The notes under the pieces: generated by a model | The model's database searches: none | The model's input: only the letters and a program-made list of their open reading frames with translations | Told to the model about the DNA's origin: nothing | Shown here: piece by piece, positions 7,350 through 14,247 of the stretch | Numbering within the stretch: the first letter of the stretch is position 1 | Layout of the letters: each line of letters opens with the position of its first letter | Source: Gammaproteobacteria bacterium | GTDB taxonomy: Bacteria; Pseudomonadota; Gammaproteobacteria; Thiohalomonadales; Thiohalomonadaceae | Length of the DNA stretch: 28,887 bases | Direction of reading: 5' to 3' | Assembly: GCA_015232955.1 (NCBI GenBank) | Contig: JADFYS010000002.1 | Location: 1 to 28,887, forward strand | Made by a program: the position numbers and the translations under genes

Positions 7350-8999
7350 TTGTCACAACTGGCGCAAGGCTATCGCCTCTTCATCATCCACTGGATTCTG
7401 ATGCGACACGGGCTGGACGAGATCATTCTCGCCAGTCACACTTTTCGCCCCATCTCATTCCTCCGCTGGCTGATGCCATGGCGCCTTCTGCGCAATCGTG
7501 AAACAGGGAGAGGGGTTCGTATTCGCCGTACATTAGAGGATTTAGGGCCAATTTTTGTAAAATTTGGCCAGATCCTCTCGACCCGGCGTGACCTTCTCCC
7601 CGACGATATTGCTGAAGAGCTGGCAAAGCTTCAGGATCAAGTTCCCCCGTTCTCCTCTGTACAGGCGCGGAAGATTATCGAAAGCTCTTTTCGTCAACCA
7701 CTTGAAGAGATCTTCTCTCACTTTAACCCTGAGCCTCTCGCTTCCGCTTCGGTTGCTCAGGTCCACCTCGCAACACTTCATGACGGGAGAGAGGTGGTCG
7801 TCAAGGTGTTGCGACCACAGATCGAACCGGTCATTCGCCGTGATATCTCTCTCCTTTACACCATCGCCCGGCAGCTACAGCGCTACTGGTCCGAAGGGAA
7901 GAGACTACGCCCTACCGAAGTGGTGGCAGAGTTTGAGAAAAACATTCTTGATGAACTCGACCTCATGCGTGAAGCGGCATCTGCCACCCTGATTCGTCGT
8001 AACTTTGAAAACAACAATCTCCTCTATATCCCAGAAGTGTACTGGCCTTTTTGTCGTAAAAAAGTGATGGTCATGGAGCGGGTACACGGTTTCTCCTGCA
8101 CCAATATCGAAGCGATGAAGCAGCACGGCATTGACCTCAAAAAGCTGTCAGAGCAGGGGGTAGAGATCTTTTTTACCCAAGTCTTTGATCACAACTTTTT
8201 TCACGCCGATATGCACCCTGGAAATATCTTTGTCTCAACTGAAGGACAGTATATCGCCATCGATTTTGGTATCGTCGGTTCACTCAATCCCAGTGATCAA
8301 CGCTACCTGGCTGAAAATTTTCTCGCATTTTTTAACCGGGACTACTACCGGGTTGCCGAGCTTCATGTCGAATCGGGGTGGGTTCCTGCAAATACCCGGG
8401 TAGATGAGTTTGAAGCTGCTATTCGCACCGTTTGTGAACCGATATTTGAGAGGCCGCTACATGAGATCTCATTTGGACAACTCCTCCTCCGCCTCTTTCA
8501 GACAGCGCGCCGCTTTAACATGGAGATTCAGCCACAGCTGGTTCTACTCCAGAAAACGCTACTCAACATCGAAGGTTTAGGTCGACAACTCAACCCCGAC
8601 CTAGACCTGTGGCAGACCGCCAAACCCTTTCTCGAAAGGTGGATGGACCGACAGATCGGTTTTACCGCATTTCAACAGAGGCTCAAGAAGAGCATCCCTC
8701 GCTGGGGTGAGGCAGTTCCCCACCTCCCGATACTCACCTATCAGATTTTACAGAAGGCTGAAGCGGGCAATCTTGAACTCTCGCTCTCAGCCCGGAGCCT
8801 GCAGCCGCTAAAAGAGGAGATTCGCAATGGCAACCGTCGCACAGTCAATGCAGTAACCGGCAGCGCTCTCATCATTAGTGCAACACTGCTTCTAGGGCTG
8901 GACGGTTATGCACTTCCCATTGTCGCAGGAGCCCCCCTTCTAAGCTGGATTCTCGGCATTGGTGGAACCCTCATCCTACTGGGCAACAGCCGCAATTAA
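7350..8999 (+). CDS. ubiB: Ubiquinone biosynthesis protein UbiB (ABC1/ADCK atypical kinase)
   Basis: 549-residue atypical kinase-like ATPase needed for ubiquinone synthesis; E. coli UbiB is 546. The family-specific KxGQ motif is K71-F-G-Q74, followed by LSTRRDLLPDD. The alanine-rich nucleotide loop replacement reads ASASVAQVH. The catalytic loop is FFHADMHPGN and the metal motif is IDFG. Two hydrophobic C-terminal segments (about 495-545) form the membrane anchor. Translation starts at TTG 7350, supported by GGAGGG at 7335-7340 with 9-base spacing. UbiB is thought to help extract lipid-soluble quinone intermediates from the membrane. It lies 27 bases after the EF-hand gene. Confidence 0.95.
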   Translation: MSQLAQGYRLFIIHWILMRHGLDEIILASHTFRPISFLRWLMPWRLLRNRETGRGVRIRRTLEDLGPIFVKFGQILSTRRDLLPDDIAEELAKLQDQVPPFSSVQARKIIESSFRQPLEEIFSHFNPEPLASASVAQVHLATLHDGREVVVKVLRPQIEPVIRRDISLLYTIARQLQRYWSEGKRLRPTEVVAEFEKNILDELDLMREAASATLIRRNFENNNLLYIPEVYWPFCRKKVMVMERVHGFSCTNIEAMKQHGIDLKKLSEQGVEIFFTQVFDHNFFHADMHPGNIFVSTEGQYIAIDFGIVGSLNPSDQRYLAENFLAFFNRDYYRVAELHVESGWVPANTRVDEFEAAIRTVCEPIFERPLHEISFGQLLLRLFQTARRFNMEIQPQLVLLQKTLLNIEGLGRQLNPDLDLWQTAKPFLERWMDRQIGFTAFQQRLKKSIPRWGEAVPHLPILTYQILQKAEAGNLELSLSARSLQPLKEEIRNGNRRTVNAVTGSALIISATLLLGLDGYALPIVAGAPLLSWILGIGGTLILLGNSRN

Positions 9000-9015
9000 T
9001 CCTGTGGAGAAAGTG

Positions 9016-9564
9016 ATGAAACTGAGCAGACTACTCCTCCTAACCACAGCCCTTGTTCTACTCTCGAACCCTCTAAACGCCGCTGATCGCCCTGAGGTAG
9101 AGATTACCACCAATCTTCAGCAGCTAGGCGAATTAGCGAGAGAACGAAAGCTCCCCATTCTTCTCCTCTTCTCATCTTGGGGGTGCCCCTACTGTATGAG
9201 AGTTAAAGATGAGTTTCTGGTTCCCCTTCTCATCAACCGTCGTTATCGGGAGAGGGTAATTATTAGAGAGTTTCTTACCGATGAGATTGAGGATATCAGA
9301 GATTTTGACGGCTCCCTCACCACCGCTAACGCCGTCACCCAGCACTATGGTGTATTTGTCTCACCAACCTTACTCTATCTTGATAATCAAGGCAAAGAGG
9401 TAGCAGAGAGACAAACCGGACTCACCACGCCAGAGTTCTACAGCGCCTATATCGATGAGTCGATTCATCAGAGCCTTGTTCAAATCACAGAGCGAACAGA
9501 GCAACAAAACTCTTTGCAATTATCCCCAAGAACCCTGGAAACGCTGGTTCCAGAAAGCCGATAA
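9016..9564 (+). CDS. Periplasmic thioredoxin-fold protein (SoxW/DUF255-like)
   Basis: 182 residues. A clean signal peptide (MKLSRLLLLTTALVLLSNPLNA) is followed by a thioredoxin-like domain with the redox motif WGCPYC, cysteines at 57 and 60, and a cis-Pro region VSPTLLYLD. This supports a periplasmic thiol-disulfide reductase related to SoxW or other thioredoxin_2 proteins; the substrate is unknown. The ATG at 9016 has GTGGAG upstream and sits 16 bases after ubiB. An in-frame start at 8959 would overlap ubiB and spoil the signal peptide. The last codons (9535-9553) are encoded by DNA that matches 18 of 19 bases of an inverted arm of repeat copy A, so a repeat may have supplied or replaced the C-terminus. 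Confidence 0.82.
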   Translation: MKLSRLLLLTTALVLLSNPLNAADRPEVEITTNLQQLGELARERKLPILLLFSSWGCPYCMRVKDEFLVPLLINRRYRERVIIREFLTDEIEDIRDFDGSLTTANAVTQHYGVFVSPTLLYLDNQGKEVAERQTGLTTPEFYSAYIDESIHQSLVQITERTEQQNSLQLSPRTLETLVPESR

Positions 9565-9690
9565 GCGCGACGCTCGAGCGTTATGAACCCTTTGAATAGA
9601 ATGACTATTCATGCGGCTTCATGCCTTGGAATAGTCACTCTTCCCTACTTCCAGCAATCCACTGTTTCTAACTCTCTTGGGTATATGGTA
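9535..9690 (+). repeat. Composite dispersed repeat, copy C
   Basis: The element has four parts: an inverted box arm CTGGAAACGCTGGTTCCAG (9535-9553); a TAAGCG hairpin region with the palindrome ACGCTCGAGCGT (9570-9581); a hairpin GACTATTC/GAATAGTC (9603-9610 with 9629-9636) followed by ACTCTTC; and the boundary box (9656-9688). The last three parts recur in the same order before rdgC. The left arm overlaps the end of the thioredoxin-like gene. This explains most of the 286-base gap before thrS. Confidence 0.65.
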
Positions 9691-9691
9691 G

Positions 9692-9720
9692 TTCATCCAC
9701 CTCCTCTTTTATGCTACTAT
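9692..9720 (+). promoter_or_regulatory. Candidate sigma-70 promoter for thrS
   Basis: A TTCATC -35-like hexamer (9692-9697) and TACTAT -10 hexamer (9715-9720) are spaced by 17 bases, with an extended -10 TG at 9712-9713. The predicted start near 9727 would leave a leader of about 124 bases before thrS. The -35 match is weak (3 of 6), offset by the extended -10. Confidence 0.45.
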
Positions 9721-9728
9721 CCTCCGGC

Positions 9729-9746
9729 TGTTGTCTTCGGACAACA
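9729..9746 (+). promoter_or_regulatory. UUCG-capped hairpin at the 5' end of the thrS leader
   Basis: GTTGTC-TTCG-GACAAC (9730-9745) is a perfect stem, extended to seven pairs by T9729-A9746, with a stable UUCG tetraloop. It would fall at the extreme 5' end of a transcript from the promoter proposed just upstream. It could stabilise the mRNA or be a regulatory leader structure. The following sequence is T-rich but not a clean T-run, so an intrinsic terminator is less likely. Confidence 0.5.
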
Positions 9747-9850
9747 TTTTGTGTTTGTGAAATCGCTGCTCATAGCCGTAGTGAACCTTTTGTGTCGCTA
9801 TCTATCCTGCTGCTGCTTTTTGTTAACCTGTTTGGATTGAAAGAGAAGAG

Positions 9851-11776
9851 ATGTTATCAGTTACCCTGCCGGATGGTTCGGTGAGAAGTTATGAGCAGCC
9901 GCTGACGATCCAAGAGGTCGCTGCCGATATTGGTCCTGGTCTTGCCAAAGCGACTATCGCAGGTGAGATTGCAGGCGTGCTGGTTGACCTTTCAACAGTG
10001 ATCGACCGGGACATAGAGCTTCGCCTGATCACCGATCGTGATCCCGCGGCACTTGAGGTGATCCGCCACTCTACTGCCCACCTCATGGCGCAGGCGGTGA
10101 AAGATCTTTTTCCCGAGACGCTGGTGACCATCGGCCCGGTGATAGAGGACGGTTTTTATTACGACTTTTCTCGTGATGAGAGCTTCACCCCGGATGACAT
10201 GATAGCGATTGAGCAGCGGATGCAGGTGTTGGCGGCGAAGGATCTGCCGTTGGAGCGCTCACTCATGGGGCGGGATGAGGCCGCTGCCTATTTCCACAAC
10301 CTTGGCGAACATTATAAAGAGGAGATTATTGCCGATATCCCCTCCGATCAGCAGCTCTCTTTCTACCGTCAGGGTGACTTTATCGATCTCTGTCGCGGCC
10401 CCCATGTCCCCTCTACCGGTAAGCTCGCTGCATTTAAATTGATGAAGCTTGCCGGGGCCTATTGGCGTGGTGACTCCAACCGCCCGATGCTCCAGCGGAT
10501 CTACGGGACGGCATGGACCAATAAAAAAGAGCTTAAGGCTTATCTCCACCGCCTGCAGGAGGCGGAAAAGCGGGATCATCGCCGTTTGGGGCGGCAGATG
10601 GATCTCTTTCATACCCAGGAGGAGGCTCCGGGGATGATCTTCTGGCATGATAACGGCTGGATCATCTATCAACAGGTTGAACAGTATATCCGTCAGGTGC
10701 TGCGCCAAAACGGCTATCAAGAGGTGAAGACACCGCAGGTGGTGGATCGCTCTCTATGGGAGCGCTCTGGCCACTGGGATAAATTTGGTGACATGATGTT
10801 TACCACCCAGTCGGAAAATCGCGATTATGCGATTAAACCGATGAACTGCCCTTGCCATATCCAGATCTATAATCACGGGATCAAAAGTTACCGCGATCTG
10901 CCGCTGCGCATGGCCGAGTTTGGCTCTTGTCACCGCAATGAACCCTCGGGGACCTTGCATGGCTTGATGCGGGTGCGTAACTTTGTTCAGGATGATGCCC
11001 ACATCTTCTGCAGTGAGAAGCAGATTCAGAGTGAGGTTGCCACCTTCAACCAACTGCTGTTTCAGGTCTATCGTGATTTCGGTTTTGAAGATGTCATTAT
11101 CAAACTCTCTACCCGCCCCGAACAGCGGGTTGGCAGTGATGAGGTGTGGGATCGGGCGGAGAAGGCGCTGGAAGAGGCGTTAGAAAAGAGCGGTCTGGAG
11201 TGGGCGTTGCAGCCGGGGGAGGGGGCGTTTTATGGCCCGAAGCTTGAGTTCTCTCTGCGTGACTCTATCGGCAGGGTGTGGCAGTGCGGCACGATTCAGG
11301 TCGATTTCTCGATGCCGGGGCGACTTGGGGCGGAGTTTGTCGATGAGGCGGGTGAGCGTCAGACACCGGTGATGCTCCATCGGGCAATTCTCGGATCACT
11401 GGAGCGTTTTATCGGGATTTTGATCGAAAACTACGCCGGAACCTTCACCCTGTGGCTTGCTCCGGTACAGGCGGTAGTACTGACAATTACCGATCGTCAG
11501 CACGATTTTGCCAAAGAAGTGACTGCCACACTTATAAAACAAACGATTAGGGCAAAATCAGACTTGAGAAATGAGAAGATCGGCTTTAAAATCCGCGAGC
11601 ACACCCTAAACCGAACTCCGTATCAACTCATTATCGGTGATCGGGAGGTGGAGACAAGAACGGTAACGGTGCGGTCACGCAACGGAAAAGATCTCGGTTC
11701 ATTTACCGTAGATGAGCTGATAACGAAGTTTAACCGGGAGATTACCCGTCGTGGTGTCCCCGAATCGGAGGAGTAG
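9851..11776 (+). CDS. thrS: Threonine-tRNA ligase
   Basis: 641-residue class II aminoacyl-tRNA synthetase that charges tRNA-Thr. Domains in order are TGS (about 1-60), the editing/SAD domain (about 62-225, with HSTAHLMAQAV and a DLCRGPHVP segment), the catalytic core (about 240-535), and the anticodon-binding domain (about 540-635). The catalytic zinc ligands are Cys333 (in MNCPCH), His384 (DDAHIF) and His510 (MLHRAI). Motif 2 is FGSCHRNEPSG. The start is ATG 9851 after an AGAGAAGAG ribosome site. The stop is only 3 bases before the proposed infC start, whose Shine-Dalgarno lies inside the thrS end. Its leader has a promoter-like element and a UUCG hairpin. Confidence 0.97.
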   Translation: MLSVTLPDGSVRSYEQPLTIQEVAADIGPGLAKATIAGEIAGVLVDLSTVIDRDIELRLITDRDPAALEVIRHSTAHLMAQAVKDLFPETLVTIGPVIEDGFYYDFSRDESFTPDDMIAIEQRMQVLAAKDLPLERSLMGRDEAAAYFHNLGEHYKEEIIADIPSDQQLSFYRQGDFIDLCRGPHVPSTGKLAAFKLMKLAGAYWRGDSNRPMLQRIYGTAWTNKKELKAYLHRLQEAEKRDHRRLGRQMDLFHTQEEAPGMIFWHDNGWIIYQQVEQYIRQVLRQNGYQEVKTPQVVDRSLWERSGHWDKFGDMMFTTQSENRDYAIKPMNCPCHIQIYNHGIKSYRDLPLRMAEFGSCHRNEPSGTLHGLMRVRNFVQDDAHIFCSEKQIQSEVATFNQLLFQVYRDFGFEDVIIKLSTRPEQRVGSDEVWDRAEKALEEALEKSGLEWALQPGEGAFYGPKLEFSLRDSIGRVWQCGTIQVDFSMPGRLGAEFVDEAGERQTPVMLHRAILGSLERFIGILIENYAGTFTLWLAPVQAVVLTITDRQHDFAKEVTATLIKQTIRAKSDLRNEKIGFKIREHTLNRTPYQLIIGDREVETRTVTVRSRNGKDLGSFTVDELITKFNREITRRGVPESEE

Positions 11777-11779
11777 AAT

Positions 11780-12304
11780 ATCGCTTCAAAAGAGAAACAG
11801 GTGCGTATCAATGATGATATCACAGCACCTCAAGTACGCCTGATCACCGGTGGAGAGGAAGAGCCGGATATTGTCTCTTTGCAAGAGGCCCTGACTGCCG
11901 CTGATGAGGCGGGAATGGATTTGGTGGAGATAGCCGCCAATGCCGAACCCCCAGTCTGTCGCATTATGGACTACGGAAAGTTCATTTTTGATCAGAATAA
12001 AAAGCAGCAGGCTGCACGCAAGAAACAGAAACAGGTTCAATTGAAAGAGATAAAGTTTCGCCCAGGGACGGAATCTGGAGACTATCAGGTCAAACTACGC
12101 AACCTGATTCGTTTCCTCGAAGATGGGGATAGGGTAAAAGTGACACTGCGCTTTCGTGGACGCGAGATGGCTCATCAGGAGCTGGGTCGTGATCTGTTAA
12201 AGCGGGTCGAGGATGACCTTGCCGAATATGGCACAGTGGATCAGTTTCCGCGGATGGAGGGTCGCCAGATGGTGATGCTCATCGCCCCCAGGAAGAAGAA
12301 GTAG
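11780..12304 (+). CDS. infC: Translation initiation factor IF-3, ATC start
   Basis: 174 residues. IF-3 prevents premature 50S joining and checks start-codon choice. Conserved segments include NAEPPVCRIMDYGKF, LKEIKFRPGTESGDYQVK and LRFRGREMAHQELG. I place the start at ATC 11780, because GGAGGAG (11767-11773) is ideally spaced six bases before it and the resulting N-terminus (ASKEKQVRINDDITAP) matches the family. A GTG at 11801 would need a much poorer ribosome site and would drop seven residues. Rare AUU/AUC-type starts are an established feature of infC, where IF-3 represses its own translation by discriminating against them. The basic tail ends PRKKK. Confidence 0.95.
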   Translation: MASKEKQVRINDDITAPQVRLITGGEEEPDIVSLQEALTAADEAGMDLVEIAANAEPPVCRIMDYGKFIFDQNKKQQAARKKQKQVQLKEIKFRPGTESGDYQVKLRNLIRFLEDGDRVKVTLRFRGREMAHQELGRDLLKRVEDDLAEYGTVDQFPRMEGRQMVMLIAPRKKK

Positions 12305-12448
12305 TTGCAAGGGGAGAGGGTATAACCTCTCCCTCTTAAAACTACCCAATATCAGGCACACTACCTGGTCTCCCGTGGGGAGGCGGGTCTAAATGTGTGC
12401 TCTATTTCGATGATCAACCCAATGTGGATCCAATAGCGGAGGTTAGTC
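12305..12448 (+). promoter_or_regulatory. Structured leader between infC and rpmI
   Basis: 144 bases with two foldable parts. A first hairpin, GGGAGAGG (12312-12319) with CCTCTCCC (12326-12333), follows directly after the infC stop. A second, longer interrupted stem pairs GCACAC (12356-12361) with GTGTGC (12395-12400), ACC with GGT inside it, and CTCCC with GGGAG at the tip (12370-12374 with 12378-12382). In E. coli, L20 binds RNA structures upstream of rpmI to repress rpmI-rplT translation. By position this leader could do the same; the match in structure is not shown. Confidence 0.5.
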
Positions 12449-12646
12449 ATGCCAAAGATGAAGACCAATCGCGGGGCGGCGAAGCGTTTTAAACGCACTG
12501 CTTCGGGAGAATTTAAGCGAAATCAATCTTTTCGCCGTCATATCCTGACCAAGAAAAGCACCAAGCGCAAGCGTCAACTGCGTTCACCGGAGATGGTTGC
12601 AGCCGTGGATGCACCGATGATCAGACGGATGCTTCCGTACAGCTAA
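12449..12646 (+). CDS. rpmI: 50S ribosomal protein bL35
   Basis: 65 residues, the standard length, very basic, starting MPKMKTNRGAAKRFKRTASG and ending in the MVAAVDAPMIRRMLPY region typical of bL35. It is a late-assembling protein of the large ribosomal subunit. A GCGGAGG ribosome site precedes the ATG. It lies between infC and rplT as in most bacteria, and the structured 144-base leader upstream probably couples its expression to free L20. Confidence 0.97.
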   Translation: MPKMKTNRGAAKRFKRTASGEFKRNQSFRRHILTKKSTKRKRQLRSPEMVAAVDAPMIRRMLPYS

Positions 12647-12664
12647 CTTGGGGAGAATAGGACT

Positions 12665-13024
12665 ATGCCAAGAGTAAAAAGAGGCGTTACCGCACACGCC
12701 AAACACAAAAAGGTTATTGCACAGGCAAAAGGTTATCAGGGCCGTCGCAAGAATGTCTATCGTGTCGCCAAACAGGCGGTCATTAAGGCTGGACAGTACG
12801 CCTACCGTGACCGCCGCCAGCGTAAACGGCAGTTTCGTGCCCTCTGGATCGCCCGTATTAATGCAGCAGCAAGAGAGTGTGGACTCTCATACAGCCGCTT
12901 AATCAACGGTCTATCTAAAGCGGGTGTTGAGATCGATCGCAAGGTGCTCTCCGATATTGCCATCACCGATCGTGAAGCCTTTGCACAACTGGCTACCAAG
13001 GCTCAAGCTGCTCTCAGTGCCTAA
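12665..13024 (+). CDS. rplT: 50S ribosomal protein bL20
   Basis: 119 residues, normal length, with the characteristic N-terminal basic extension (MPRVKRGVTAHAKHKKV) and the globular part LWIARINAAARECGLSYSRL. bL20 is needed for early 50S assembly and, in E. coli, is the translational repressor of the rpmI-rplT pair. A GGGGAG ribosome site precedes the ATG, and rpmI ends 18 bases upstream. A strong intrinsic terminator follows at 13063-13089 and closes the unit. Confidence 0.97.
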   Translation: MPRVKRGVTAHAKHKKVIAQAKGYQGRRKNVYRVAKQAVIKAGQYAYRDRRQRKRQFRALWIARINAAARECGLSYSRLINGLSKAGVEIDRKVLSDIAITDREAFAQLATKAQAALSA

Positions 13025-13062
13025 GGTGGGCGAAGTGGCCTGATAGTGACGGTCGTAAATCA

Positions 13063-13089
13063 GGGGAAGAGTCTCTCTTCCCCTTTTTT
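13063..13089 (+). terminator. Rho-independent terminator after rplT
   Basis: A perfect 9-bp stem, GGGGAAGAG (13063-13071) with CTCTTCCCC (13075-13083), encloses a TCT loop and is followed by six T residues (13084-13089). This is the clearest intrinsic terminator in the window. It separates the infC-rpmI-rplT unit from pheST, which therefore needs its own promoter. Confidence 0.92.
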
Positions 13090-13099
13090 ATCGGGTTTA

Positions 13100-13131
13100 T
13101 GGAACCGGTGTTTTCAGGGTTCTCGGGTATA
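13100..13131 (+). repeat. Dispersed boundary repeat, copy B
   Basis: TGGAACCGGTGTTTTCAGGG followed by TTCTCGGGTATA. It matches the left arm of copy A in 27 of 32 positions. It sits between the rplT terminator and pheS, in the same orientation relative to the downstream gene as the other copies. Its TATAGT end resembles a -10 hexamer, but no acceptable -35 is seen at the right distance. Confidence 0.65.
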
Positions 13132-13169
13132 GTTCACAATCTATCAGGATGTTAAGCGGAGAAAGCAGC

Positions 13170-14186
13170 TTGGAACAACTCACCACAATTGCCAGTAGCG
13201 CCGAAGAGGAGATCGCCTCTTGTTGTGAACTGAAGGCGCTGGAACAGTTACGGGTGAACTACCTTGGGAAGAGAGGGGTGTTCACAGAACAGATGAAGGG
13301 GTTGGGTAAGCTCTCCCCAGAGGAGAGACCGGCAGCCGGACAGGCGATTAATAGCGCCAAAAAACGGGTACAACTGGCGCTGGAAGCGCAGAAGGAGAGG
13401 CTGAATCAGGTTGCGCTTACGGCGCGTCTCAGTCGCGAGTCACTGGATATTACCCTTCCCGGTCGCCGCGAAGCGGAGGGGAGACTCCACCCGGTTGCGC
13501 GAACCATCGAAAGGATAGAGGCGCTCTTTTCGCGTCTCGGCTTCCGCTCGGAAGAGGGGCCAGAAATTGAGGATGATTTCCACAATTTTGAGGCGCTCAA
13601 TATCCCCGAGAGCCACCCTGCAAGGGCGATGCATGATACCTTCTACTTTGATCAACACACCCTGCTCCGAACCCACACCTCACCGGTTCAGGTGCGAGTG
13701 ATGGAACAGGAGGCGCCGCCACTGCGCATTATCGCCCCGGGTCGGGTCTATCGCTGTGACTCCGATCTGACGCATACCCCGATGTTTCATCAGGTGGAGG
13801 GTCTCTATGTCGATGAGGATGTCGCTTTTCCCGACCTGAAGGGGATTCTCGATCAGTTTTTACGCCACTTCTTTGAACGGGATCTCAAGGTTCGTTTTCG
13901 CCCCTCCTATTTCCCTTTTACCGAGCCTTCGGCAGAGGTCGATATTGAGTGTGTCATCTGCTCGGGTAAAGGGTGTCGCGTCTGTAGCCATACCGGCTGG
14001 ATTGAGATCCTCGGTTGTGGCATGGTTCACCCTAAGGTCTTTGATATGGCAAAGATCGATAAAGAGCGATTTACCGGATTCGCCTTTGGTATGGGGGTGG
14101 AGCGCTTGGCGATGTTACGCTATGGAGTCAATGACTTACGGCTCTTTTTTGAGAGTGATCTTCGCTTTCTACGGCAGTTTAGGTAG
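13170..14186 (+). CDS. pheS: Phenylalanine-tRNA ligase alpha subunit
   Basis: 338 residues; the catalytic subunit of the alpha2-beta2 enzyme that charges tRNA-Phe. An N-terminal coiled-coil (about 1-85) precedes the class II core with LHPVARTIERIEALF, GPEIEDDFHNFEALN, THTPMFHQVEG and FRPSYFPFTEPSAEVDIEC. The cysteine cluster C-x2-C-x4-C-x2-C followed by HTGW, just before ILGCGMVHP, is a zinc-knuckle-like variant found in many PheS proteins. I prefer the TTG at 13170, with GGAG at 13158-13161, giving an N-terminus of family length. The ATG at 13149 is possible, but its nearest purine run is too close. Confidence 0.95.
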   Translation: MEQLTTIASSAEEEIASCCELKALEQLRVNYLGKRGVFTEQMKGLGKLSPEERPAAGQAINSAKKRVQLALEAQKERLNQVALTARLSRESLDITLPGRREAEGRLHPVARTIERIEALFSRLGFRSEEGPEIEDDFHNFEALNIPESHPARAMHDTFYFDQHTLLRTHTSPVQVRVMEQEAPPLRIIAPGRVYRCDSDLTHTPMFHQVEGLYVDEDVAFPDLKGILDQFLRHFFERDLKVRFRPSYFPFTEPSAEVDIECVICSGKGCRVCSHTGWIEILGCGMVHPKVFDMAKIDKERFTGFAFGMGVERLAMLRYGVNDLRLFFESDLRFLRQFR

Positions 14187-14247
14187 AGGGGAATAGCTTG
14201 CACAGAGATAGGATGGAGCGGATGGAGTTCGTTGCGGGGATGCAGAG

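Noticed and set aside
9583..9840. An 85-codon open frame between the thioredoxin-like gene and thrS
   Set aside because: It runs through the composite repeat, the candidate promoter and the UUCG hairpin, has no ribosome site, and its translation is low in charged residues and unlike a real protein.
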